This document shows, piece after piece, positions 40,777 through 47,871 of a DNA stretch of 64,000 nucleotides (position 1 is the stretch's first letter; the number at the start of each line of letters is the position of its first letter). The notes under the pieces are model-generated. The model was not told the DNA's origin. It did no database searches and saw nothing but the letters and a program-made list of their open reading frames with translations. The stretch comes from Paenibacillus sp. H1-7. Lineage in GTDB: Bacteria > Bacillota > Bacilli > Paenibacillales > NBRC-103111. The stretch is taken from contig NZ_CP031168.1 of NCBI RefSeq assembly GCF_022354825.1, positions 2,295,501 through 2,359,500 of the forward strand, read 5' to 3'. The position numbers and the translations under genes are program-made.

Positions 40777-41178
40777 ATGAAAAAAAAACTCGTTTCATTT
40801 GTAATCCTTTGTACATTTTTACTTGTGCCGACGATTGCCTCAGCTGACTCAGCTGAACAAGTCTACGGTTTTACTCCCGCACGAATCAAGATCCTCGTGA
40901 CCGTGGTGATGGGGTTGGGCAGTGTGGGCATCGCTTGGTTGTCTTTGGCCCGTGCCTCTGATCGTTCTGGCAAAGGTAATTGGCGAATTGCGACCCTCGT
41001 GGCCATCGCGTTGGCATTGATTGCCTTTTTTATCGCTGGGCCGCATTTTGTTTACACTACCGGCGATATTGGTTCCGGTAACGGGCGAGGTGGTGCCGCC
41101 TTTGCCGTCATACTATCGATCATCACGATCGTCCTCTCTGGAATGGCTTGGTTCGCCTCCCGATATCGCACTAGCTGA
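40777..41178 (+). CDS. DUF6223-like small membrane protein, paralogue 2
   Basis: 133 residues from ATG 40777, behind AAAGGAAGGG; an upstream TTG frame is unlikely. The signal segment KKKLVSFVILCTFLLVPTIASAD is nearly identical to that of paralogue 1, and the C-terminal helix ILSIITIVLSGMAWFASRYR is shared too. The external loop differs (YTTGDIGSGNGRGG). It follows paralogue 1 by 72 nt without a terminator, so the two may be co-transcribed. Confidence 0.75.
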   Translation: MKKKLVSFVILCTFLLVPTIASADSAEQVYGFTPARIKILVTVVMGLGSVGIAWLSLARASDRSGKGNWRIATLVAIALALIAFFIAGPHFVYTTGDIGSGNGRGGAAFAVILSIITIVLSGMAWFASRYRTS

Positions 41179-41580
41179 ACCGAAATACAAGCCATTTCAT
41201 AAACCAAATATTGCGAATGAACAGAGTGACGAGGCAATGTTCGGTGGTAAGCGTGGTGAAACTTGTTTCTGAGCGAAACGAGTTTTTCACACAAAGTGTA
41301 CGAGTTTCGCTATGTGCTAAAGCGCCAAGTCTCATGCACCGTCCACCGAACAGCGACCCAAAACGGACGATGCAAGTATAACTTAACATTTTTGAAATAG
41401 CTCTTCTAGTGAATTGAGAGTCAAATTCTAAAGGGGATTTCACCGTAGCATCTAACAAATGTCTATGAATTCGTGCAAATTCAGTTAAAGATTGCTCACG
41501 AAATTTTGTTTATCAAGCAAAAAAAATAGAAAGCTGATATAGATTCAGTTGTAAAAACAATAAAGAGGAGGAATGAGCAT
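41179..41580. other. Intergenic spacer between paralogues 2 and 3
   Basis: 400 nt without a supported gene. It contains an inverted repeat GCGAAAC ... GTTTCGC (about 41273-41311) nested in a wider pair TTCGGTGG/CCACCGAA (41240-41350). The last 50 nt (from 41532, AAAGCTGATATAGATTCAGT) are nearly identical to the leader of paralogue 4. Confidence 0.5.
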
Positions 41581-41973
41581 ATGAAAATGAAACTAGTTTC
41601 ATTCGGAATACTCTGTGCGCTTCTACTTGTACCAACGATTGCCTTTGCTGAAAATAAAGTTGGGTATGTAATCACGACCGGGCGAATCTGGTCCACGGTA
41701 GACGCGTTTGTGGGGCTGATGAACGCAATCTTTGCTGGGCTGTCTCTATCCCGTTCCATCCGTCGTATTGGCAATGGTGGTCGAAACGTGGCCATCATAT
41801 CCGTAGTAGTGGCGCTGATCGTCATTGTCTATGCTTTAATTCATATGACCATGTTCCCTGGTAATTTCGGCACTGGCGACGGAAGAGCTGCGGCTGTCAT
41901 CGCCATCGTGACGGGGATCATTAGCATAGTTCTTGCCGGAATCACTCTGATCCGCTCCCGCCGTGCTAGCTGA
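41581..41973 (+). CDS. DUF6223-like small membrane protein, paralogue 3
   Basis: 130 residues; AGAGGAGG precedes ATG 41581. Signal segment KLVSFGILCALLLVPTIAFAEN, then TTGRIWSTVDAFVGLMNAIFAGLSLSRSIRRIGNGGR and a C-terminal VTGIISIVLAGITLIRSRR. It is the closest relative of paralogue 4: their leaders and first 12 codons are almost identical. A strong terminator follows at 42017-42056. Confidence 0.78.
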   Translation: MKMKLVSFGILCALLLVPTIAFAENKVGYVITTGRIWSTVDAFVGLMNAIFAGLSLSRSIRRIGNGGRNVAIISVVVALIVIVYALIHMTMFPGNFGTGDGRAAAVIAIVTGIISIVLAGITLIRSRRAS

Positions 41974-42016
41974 ACTAAATGGGTTTGAATATCTTGATCT
42001 GAATTTATCCTTAGGT

Positions 42017-42056
42017 AAAAGGTTATCTGGTTAATCCAAACCCAGATAACCTTTTT
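42017..42056 (+). terminator. Rho-independent terminator
   Basis: AAAAGGTTATCTGG (42017-42030) pairs perfectly with CCAGATAACCTTTT (42041-42054) and runs into a T-tract. It ends the paralogue 3 transcript. Confidence 0.88.
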
Positions 42057-42255
42057 TGATAAAAAATAAAAAACGCTTAACATACCACTCATATTTCGCG
42101 CGATCAACGAAGTGCCACTGAGCATATTTAACCAGCCGTTTTAAATTTATTTCTTAGAAGGCCCACACAACGTATTGAATGAATAACAGATTTCAACATC
42201 GATTTTTCACTACTCTCCCATCACTTTAAAGAAATCCACGTAAACAGAGGAAAAT

Positions 42256-42286
42256 CTGCATAAATTCTCGACATTTGTTGTATAAA
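42256..42286 (+). promoter_or_regulatory. Conserved leader block, copy 2 (DUF6223-like array)
   Basis: CTGCATAAATTCTCGACATT then TGTTGTATAAA, matching 40255-40285 with two changes. Confidence 0.5.
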
Positions 42287-42341
42287 GTTAAAGCTGATAT
42301 AGATTCAGTTTGTAAAAACAATAAAGAGGAGGAATGAGCAT

Positions 42342-42739
42342 ATGAAAATGAAACTAGTTTCATTCGGAATACTTTGTACAATTATACTGATACCAATGAT
42401 TGCTTCTGCTGAAATGGTGGCGGTGGTGATGAAATGACCATCGAACAACTCAAGGCCATCGTAGTCGTGGTAATAGGGCTGATCAGCGTGGGCATCAGTG
42501 GGCTGGTTCTGACCCGTTCCATCGGTCTTTTTGGCAACGGCAACGGACGAAACTGGTCAATCGTAGCCATCGTGATAGCTGTGTTCAGCATCTATGTCGG
42601 CGGGCGGCATCTTTTCGACGCCACTGGTTTTTTCGGCACTGGCTACGGGCAAGCTGGGTCCATTGTATCCATAGTGTTGGGGCTAATTGGCGTGGTTCTC
42701 GCTTGTCTGACTCTAGTCCGCTCTCGCCGCGCCTGCTGA
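42342..42739 (+). pseudogene. DUF6223-like paralogue 4, 1-bp frameshift
   Basis: The frame from ATG 42342 reads MKMKLVSFGILCTIILIPMI then ASAEM and stops early. The next frame gives NGGGGDEMTIEQLKAIVVVVIGLISVGISGLVLTRSIGLFGNGNGR to the end at 42739. Adding one A to the AAA at 42412-42414 joins the signal segment to the body as ASAENGGGGDEMT. The signal peptide is therefore separated from the membrane domain. A short product from ATG 42434 without signal peptide is possible. Confidence 0.8.
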
Positions 42740-42851
42740 CCCGACCATCGTGCCCTGTGTTCTTGTACCTGCTCTTCCTGGTGACCGCCAATGACAATGG
42801 CTTGATCGCTTCGTTGACTGAGCTGTTAAAGTACTTAAAGGAGCAATAATT

Positions 42852-42880
42852 GATTAAGCTAACGGGTACGATAGCTTCAT
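42852..42880 (+). repeat. Cassette repeat, copy 20 (left box only)
   Basis: GATTAAGCTAACGGGTACGA then TAGCTTCAT. It lies a few nt after an open frame ending LIASLTELLKYLKEQ (about 42800-42849), which looks like the tail of a lost gene. Confidence 0.82.
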
Positions 42881-42950
42881 CTCAAAATGCAACATTCGGT
42901 TATAGAGGAGTTTATTTTTTAGAGATTGACTCAATGTGAGGAGGGCAAGA

Positions 42951-43184
42951 ATGGATTGGGTGTTTATCGGAAGTACTGCAGATGACTCATTTTTGCTAAA
43001 TGGGATAGATATCTTTAAGAAAAAATGGGAGGATACGGGTAGGAAGGCTACCGTGATAGACCCGATATACAAAGTAAAAAAATACTTTACCGTTTGGTCA
43101 GTTCAAAGCGAAACCGACGAAGTAATTACCTTTGCAGCGGGAGAGTTTTCAAACTGCGTTTGGGGGATTTACACTAAAGACTAG
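42951..43184 (+). CDS. Small hypothetical protein
   Basis: 77 residues; AGGAGGG lies 6 nt before ATG 42951. The sequence starts MDWVFIGSTADDSFLLNGID and includes KVKKYFTVWSVQSETDEVITFAAGEFSNCVWGIY. It is beta-rich with no signal peptide or membrane segment. No family recognised. Its stop is 2 nt before the left box of repeat copy 21, and it is the only gene between copies 20 and 21, so it is a minimal cassette. Confidence 0.7.
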   Translation: MDWVFIGSTADDSFLLNGIDIFKKKWEDTGRKATVIDPIYKVKKYFTVWSVQSETDEVITFAAGEFSNCVWGIYTKD

Positions 43185-43185
43185 C

Positions 43186-43267
43186 TTAAATTAACGAGTA
43201 CGATCGGGTGGGGCTGTCGCTAGGACAGCTCCTTATTAAGGACCATTGAAATAACGGGGAGGATGGT
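43186..43267 (+). repeat. Cassette repeat, copy 21 (complete)
   Basis: Left box TTAAATTAACGAGTACGATC from 43185, hairpin GGGCTGTC (43211-43218) / GACAGCTCC (43224-43232), right box ATTGAAATAACGGGGAGGAT at 43246-43265. Confidence 0.8.
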
Positions 43268-43337
43268 TCAGTATTTGATCTATATGTGATAGCCGAAGAA
43301 CTCCGTAATATGAATAAGTAAGTTAAAGCTTGTGAAC

Positions 43338-43357
43338 ATTACGTAACGGGTACGATA
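43338..43357 (+). repeat. Cassette repeat, copy 22 (left box only)
   Basis: ATTACGTAACGGGTACGATA. It marks the right-hand limit of the main accessory region; the catabolic cluster begins after it. Confidence 0.7.
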
Positions 43358-43457
43358 TCGCCGCCGTGTAGGATTGAAACAGATCTAGCAAAGTTAATTT
43401 ACGCGGTGTTTGCCAATAACTGCCGATTTGCTCGGCATCGATATCACCGAAATTATG

Positions 43458-43488
43458 AGAGGTTGCACGAAAAAGTGCAACCTCTTTT
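43458..43488 (+). terminator. Rho-independent terminator
   Basis: AGAGGTTGCAC (43458-43468) and GTGCAACCTCT (43475-43485) form a perfect 11-bp stem with a GAAAAA loop and a short T-tract. It separates the cassette region from the RraA-like gene. Confidence 0.8.
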
Positions 43489-43543
43489 CCGCGTGCACCG
43501 CCTACAATACGATTATAATCAATCAGGAGAGGATGAACCCGAG

Positions 43544-44287
43544 ATGACATTATCCCATGCGGATCTGCTAAAGCTGAAGCGCTGGAATACGCCAACGATT
43601 TACAACGGCTGGGAGGCGATTACGAAACACGACATTACCCAGGGCTTCAATATGGAGGAAACCCGCGACTATATGCCGCACATGGGGCCGATGGTCGGTT
43701 ACGCAGTTACGGTGCAATTCGAACCTAGCAATCCGGCTCACCTCAACAATAATCCGAATGCATGGAGTGAATACCGCAAGTATGTGGCAAGCGTCCCTGG
43801 GCCCAAGATCATCGTGGTGCAAGACCTGGACAAACCGCGTGTGATCGGCGCATTTTGGGGTGAAGTGAACAGCAACATCCACCGCTCCTTAGGCTGTGTA
43901 GGTACCATAACGGACGGGGCCATCCGCGACACCGATGAAATGAACAATGCAGGCTTCAAAGCCATTGCCCGGAGAACGTGCGTCGGTCATGCTTACAGCA
44001 CGCCGGTTCGCTGGGGGATCGAGGTCGAAGTATTTGGCTGCAAAGTACAGCCTGGCCAATTGATTCATGCGGACAAACATGGTTTCATGGTTATTCCGAA
44101 GGAAGATGAAGTCCGATTATTGGAAGCGTCCATTTATATGGACGGCAATGAATGCAGCACGATTATTCCGGCGGCACGCAGCACGGCGGGCAAGACAGTG
44201 GAGGAGCTGCTGGCAGGGATCGATGAAGCAGGCAAACAATTCGGCACGAATGTGAAGAGCCGATTCGGCACATCAGGGGAATGGTAG
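43544..44287 (+). CDS. RraA-like family protein (possible hydroxy-oxoacid aldolase)
   Basis: 247 residues from ATG 43544 behind AGGAGAGG. RraA/HMG-aldolase fold: GYAVTVQFEPSN, KIIVVQDLDKPRVIGAFWGEVNSNIHRSLGCVGTITDGAIRDTDEM with the metal and substrate G-x-x-R-D motif, then ARRTCVGHAYSTPVRWGIEVEVFGCKVQPGQLIHADKHGFMVIP. Members cleave 4-hydroxy-2-oxoacids or act on related intermediates in the cytosol. It is 15 nt upstream of the YhcH-like gene in an operon, and the next genes are a dehydrogenase and a pyruvate-type lyase, which fits sugar-acid catabolism. Confidence 0.88.
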   Translation: MTLSHADLLKLKRWNTPTIYNGWEAITKHDITQGFNMEETRDYMPHMGPMVGYAVTVQFEPSNPAHLNNNPNAWSEYRKYVASVPGPKIIVVQDLDKPRVIGAFWGEVNSNIHRSLGCVGTITDGAIRDTDEMNNAGFKAIARRTCVGHAYSTPVRWGIEVEVFGCKVQPGQLIHADKHGFMVIPKEDEVRLLEASIYMDGNECSTIIPAARSTAGKTVEELLAGIDEAGKQFGTNVKSRFGTSGEW

Positions 44288-44302
44288 GAGGAGTGAATCA
44301 TC

Positions 44303-44785
44303 ATGATTCTGGGCGACTTGAGCAAATGGGAACAAGAGCAATGGGCCTACGCGCCCATCTTGCGCAAAGCAATAGATTACTTGTGCGATAACGATTTGGA
44401 CAATACGGACATCGGAACTTACAGCCTTCTTGGGGATGACATGTACGCTATGGTTCAACAAGCCGATACCGTAGTCCCGCAGGAACGAAAATCGGAGCAT
44501 CATGCTCAATATATTGACGTTCAATCGGTCGTGACAGGGGAAGAAATTCATGTCATTGCCAGACATTCCGAGCGTAACGTTCCGGTTGAGGATCAATTGG
44601 CCGATAAGGACTATGCCTTGTTTGATACGGTTGATAACGAATTCGAATTATTGCTAAAACCGGGCATGTTCGTTATTTATTTCCCAGACGATCTGCACCG
44701 GCCGGCTTGCAGCCGCACAGGCGGTACTGTAACCAAACGTGTTGTCATTAAAATCAATAAAGATCTTTTGCATACCACTGATTAA
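44303..44785 (+). CDS. YhcH/YjgK/YiaL-family protein
   Basis: 160 residues. A cupin-like beta-barrel: MILGDLSKWEQEQWAYAPIL, ERKSEHHAQYIDVQSVVTGEE with the typical E-x-H-x-x-Y-x-D metal motif, and FVIYFPDDLHRPACSRTGG. E. coli members sit in the nan operon (sialic acid anomerase) or in ascorbate and galacturonate-type loci. Co-transcribed with the RraA-like gene and close to a NanA-like lyase, so a role as sugar anomerase or mutarotase is likely. GGAGGAGTG ribosome site. Confidence 0.9.
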   Translation: MILGDLSKWEQEQWAYAPILRKAIDYLCDNDLDNTDIGTYSLLGDDMYAMVQQADTVVPQERKSEHHAQYIDVQSVVTGEEIHVIARHSERNVPVEDQLADKDYALFDTVDNEFELLLKPGMFVIYFPDDLHRPACSRTGGTVTKRVVIKINKDLLHTTD

Positions 44786-44826
44786 TCCAAACTAAGATGA
44801 CAGCAATTTTCAACCATCCGATGCTT

Positions 44827-45717
44827 TTACTGCATAGGTGTTCTCGTACAATGGGATATCCGGTACTCTTTGGGGGATATTCCCTTGGTTTTATGGAAAA
44901 TCCGAGCAAAGCTGGAGTACGAGCCGAACCCGGATTCCTCGGCAATGTCCGTGATCTGCATCTCCGTAGCATGCAGCAATGAACAGGCATGGCGGACACG
45001 AAGCTCGTGAAGCAGGTCTATGAAATGAATGCCATATTGGCGCGTAACCATTTCGCTAAGCGATGACGGATGAATACCGAATCGATCGGATAAATCGGTA
45101 AGTGTAAGCGACTCCAGGTAATGCTCATGAATATAGCCGATGATAGGCCAAATGGAACGAATCTTAGATGCTGGAATCCGGGATTGTGCAGGGGGCGCCA
45201 TATTTTGAACGGCCTGAAGGCTGTATCTAGCAAATTGGGTCAGCACCCGCTGCAAATTCATTTTTAACATGACGGTTGAAAATGGCATCGGCTTCTCGTA
45301 TTCATTCCACATCGAGTTGAAGCTTTGCCGCATTTCATCAAACAGGCAGTCCTGCATATGAATGAACGTATTTCTAGTTTCAGCAGCGTTGCCTAACAGG
45401 ATATCATGCAAGTGGGAATCCATTTTTCCCAGCTCAAAGATGACATCCAGAGGAAAGTTGCAAATATATAATTCGAGCGGATTATTCGGATCGGAGACGA
45501 TATCATGTACCTGAAATGGGAGCAGCAGTACCATGATGCCGGGCAGCATGTTATGTGTTACGCCATTAATGGTTTCTGTGCCCCGACCGTTAAGCACCAA
45601 GGTCAGCTCTACGAAATCGTGACGATGAGAAGGTGTTTTCCATTGCAGCTTTCGTTTCATAAAAAAAGGGAAGCTGGAGTCCATATTAGGGTATTCGAAT
45701 AAATAGTCCGGATACAT
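44827..45717 (-). CDS. AraC-family regulator with cupin domain
   Basis: 296 residues. N-terminal cupin: SHRHDFVELTLVLNGRGTETINGVTHNMLPGIMVLLLPFQVHDIV. C-terminal double HTH: LTLTDLSDRFGIHPSSLSEMVTRQY and MQITDIAEESGFGSYSSFARIFHKTKGISPKEYR. AGGAGG precedes the ATG. Divergent from the dehydrogenase gene and convergent with YhcH; it probably activates both operons in response to a sugar acid. Confidence 0.92.
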   Translation of the reverse strand: MYPDYLFEYPNMDSSFPFFMKRKLQWKTPSHRHDFVELTLVLNGRGTETINGVTHNMLPGIMVLLLPFQVHDIVSDPNNPLELYICNFPLDVIFELGKMDSHLHDILLGNAAETRNTFIHMQDCLFDEMRQSFNSMWNEYEKPMPFSTVMLKMNLQRVLTQFARYSLQAVQNMAPPAQSRIPASKIRSIWPIIGYIHEHYLESLTLTDLSDRFGIHPSSLSEMVTRQYGIHFIDLLHELRVRHACSLLHATEMQITDIAEESGFGSYSSFARIFHKTKGISPKEYRISHCTRTPMQ

Positions 45718-45776
45718 GCCGCAGTGCCTCCTATTTCAGATATTGCTATTATACCAACCGATTGTGGGAGTTGACC

Positions 45777-46754
45777 ATGAAAATCGTCGTTTTGGACGGC
45801 TATACGTTAAACCCCGGTGATTTGACCTGGGATGAATTGATTAAGCTCGGTGATGTGACCGTATTTGATCGTTCCCCTCACGATAAAATATTGGAACGCT
45901 CTCAAGGAGCGCAGGTGCTGTTGACCAACAAAACGCCATTGAGTGCAACTACACTGCAGCAATTGCCGGACTTACAATACATCGGTGTTCTTGCTACTGG
46001 CTATGATGTGATTGATGTGAATGCTGCCGCATCCCAACATATAGTGGTTGCTAATATCCCGTACTATGGAACCGATTCTGTCGCACAATTTGTTTTTGCC
46101 TTACTATTCGAGCTCTGCCATCAGGTCGGATTGCATGCCAAATCTGTACAACAGGGGGCATGGACGGCAAGTCCGGATTGGTGTTATTGGAAAACCCAGC
46201 TAGTTGAATTGTCTGGTAAAACGATGGGGATTATAGGTTCGGGACGGATAGGAATGCAGGCGGCACGAATCGCTAATACGCTAGGGATGAAGGTGATTGC
46301 TTTAAATAGAAGAGGGGAAACGGACCGAGAGGTTCCTTTCAACGGTTTCCAATGGGTTTCCAAGGATGCCCTGTTCCGGAATTCAGATGTCATTAGTCTG
46401 CACTGTCCGCTGACGAAGGAGACAGAAGGTATCATAAACAAATCTCATCTGGAACTGATGAAATCTAATGCTTTTCTCATTAATACTGCACGAGGAAAAC
46501 TGGTGATCGAAAGTGATCTTGCTCACTCACTGAATGAGCGGACTATTGCAGGAGCCGCGCTTGATGTGCTGTCCTCGGAGCCTCCTGCTCCAAATAATCC
46601 ATTGCTTCATGCGCCCAATTGCATCATTACGCCGCATATCGCTTGGGCAACAAGGGAAGCCCGTGGCAGACTGCTTCAAACTGCTGTAGATAACGTACGA
46701 TCGTTTCTGGAGGGAAACCCTCAGAATATTGTGCGAATCCGGAACAACCATTAA
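45777..46754 (+). CDS. D-2-hydroxyacid dehydrogenase
   Basis: 325 residues from ATG 45777 with GGGAG in front. NAD-binding motif GIIGSGRIGMQAARIANTLGMKV; catalytic Arg in LINTARGKLVIESDL, Glu in the following loop, and His in CIITPHIAWATREARGR. This is the glycerate/phosphoglycerate-dehydrogenase-like group (cytosolic, NAD(P)H-dependent reduction of 2-oxoacids such as hydroxypyruvate or glyoxylate). First gene after the divergent AraC regulator and 33 nt upstream of the lyase gene. It may reduce an oxoacid released by the lyase or the RraA-like aldolase. Confidence 0.92.
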   Translation: MKIVVLDGYTLNPGDLTWDELIKLGDVTVFDRSPHDKILERSQGAQVLLTNKTPLSATTLQQLPDLQYIGVLATGYDVIDVNAAASQHIVVANIPYYGTDSVAQFVFALLFELCHQVGLHAKSVQQGAWTASPDWCYWKTQLVELSGKTMGIIGSGRIGMQAARIANTLGMKVIALNRRGETDREVPFNGFQWVSKDALFRNSDVISLHCPLTKETEGIINKSHLELMKSNAFLINTARGKLVIESDLAHSLNERTIAGAALDVLSSEPPAPNNPLLHAPNCIITPHIAWATREARGRLLQTAVDNVRSFLEGNPQNIVRIRNNH

Positions 46755-46787
46755 TCTTACAATTGAAAGGATACAGGTGAGCTTATT

Positions 46788-47696
46788 ATGTTGACTTTGG
46801 ACAAATTCAAAGGAGTTATCCCGGCGTTGATTACGCCCTATGATGGAGAGGGGAAGATCAGCGAATCAGCCACCCGCAAGCTTGTTCGTCATTTGATTGA
46901 TAAGCAGGTGGATGGATTTTATTTAAGCGGAAGCACGGGGGAAGGGTTTTTGCAATCCGTTGGCGAACGTCAATCGTTTCTCGAAATCGTTGTAGACGAG
47001 GTTCGAGGAGTCGTGCCTGTTATCGCGCATGTCGGAGCGATGGACACGGCCACCTGCGTAGATCTTACGAAGCATGCTGCACTTGCCGGCGCTGATGCGG
47101 TATCGTCGGTTGCGCCGTTTTATTATAAGCATGGTCAGGAGCAAGTGCGAGGGCATTATCTCGATATTGCGACGGCTGCCGACATTCCGCTCATTATTTA
47201 CCATTTTCCTGAGATGACGGGGGTTCAATCTACCGTCCGGTTTTATGAGGAGCTCTCCAAGGTAGACAATATTATTGGAGTCAAGTTTACGTCCAAGGAC
47301 ACGTTCGAGCTTCAGCAGTTGATCGAAGCGTGCGGTCCGGACTTCCGCGTATTCAACGGACCGGATGAGTGCTTGCTTGCGGGGTTGGCGTTTGGCTGCT
47401 GCGGAGCCATCGGGAGTACTTACAACATCATGCCGGAGTTATTCGTCGAGCTGTACCGTGCGTTCCAGACCGGGGATTTGGCAGCTGCCCGTAAGCTGCA
47501 AGCCAAAGCGAACCGCGTGATCGCTGAGCTGCTGAAATACGATTTCATCGCATTCGAAAGGGAAATTTTACATTTGCAAGGAATTGAAGTGGGATCGCCG
47601 AGAAAACCGATTCAACAATTGTCGAGTGAAGAGCGGCTGCAAATTCGCCATTTTGCTCAACAAGTAGATTTTCTGAGTACCAATACCGTCGTCTGA
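46788..47696 (+). CDS. DapA-superfamily lyase resembling N-acetylneuraminate lyase
   Basis: 302 residues, a class I aldolase of the DHDPS/NAL family. Substrate carboxylate motif GSTGEGFLQSVGERQSFLE, catalytic Tyr in IIYHFPEMTGVQ, Schiff-base Lys in IIGVKFTSKDTFELQQ. The spacing and the segments IAHVGAMDT, DAVSSVAPFYYKHG and CCGAIGSTYNIM match NanA-type sialic acid lyases better than true DHDPS. It would split N-acetylneuraminate or an analogous 2-oxo-3-deoxy acid into pyruvate and an aldose. No nanE or nanK is present in the window, so the substrate may be a different sugar acid. A terminator follows. Confidence 0.88.
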   Translation: MLTLDKFKGVIPALITPYDGEGKISESATRKLVRHLIDKQVDGFYLSGSTGEGFLQSVGERQSFLEIVVDEVRGVVPVIAHVGAMDTATCVDLTKHAALAGADAVSSVAPFYYKHGQEQVRGHYLDIATAADIPLIIYHFPEMTGVQSTVRFYEELSKVDNIIGVKFTSKDTFELQQLIEACGPDFRVFNGPDECLLAGLAFGCCGAIGSTYNIMPELFVELYRAFQTGDLAAARKLQAKANRVIAELLKYDFIAFEREILHLQGIEVGSPRKPIQQLSSEERLQIRHFAQQVDFLSTNTVV

Positions 47697-47714
47697 AAGA
47701 GATTGTCCTTATCA

Positions 47715-47737
47715 AGCACACCCTAGGTGTGCTATTT
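47715..47737 (+). terminator. Rho-independent terminator
   Basis: AGCACACC (47715-47722) and GGTGTGCT (47726-47733) with a CTA loop, then ATTTTA. It ends the dehydrogenase/lyase operon. Confidence 0.85.
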
Positions 47738-47871
47738 TACTATATAGGAAAAAGTGAAGAACATTTCTGGGATCAATATTTTTGTCTTATAATTCGGACA
47801 AGAAACTCATATAGGCCATGAAAGACACTGAGCGTTACTATTGACTTCATTAGGAAAGGGGCCTCGTTCGG

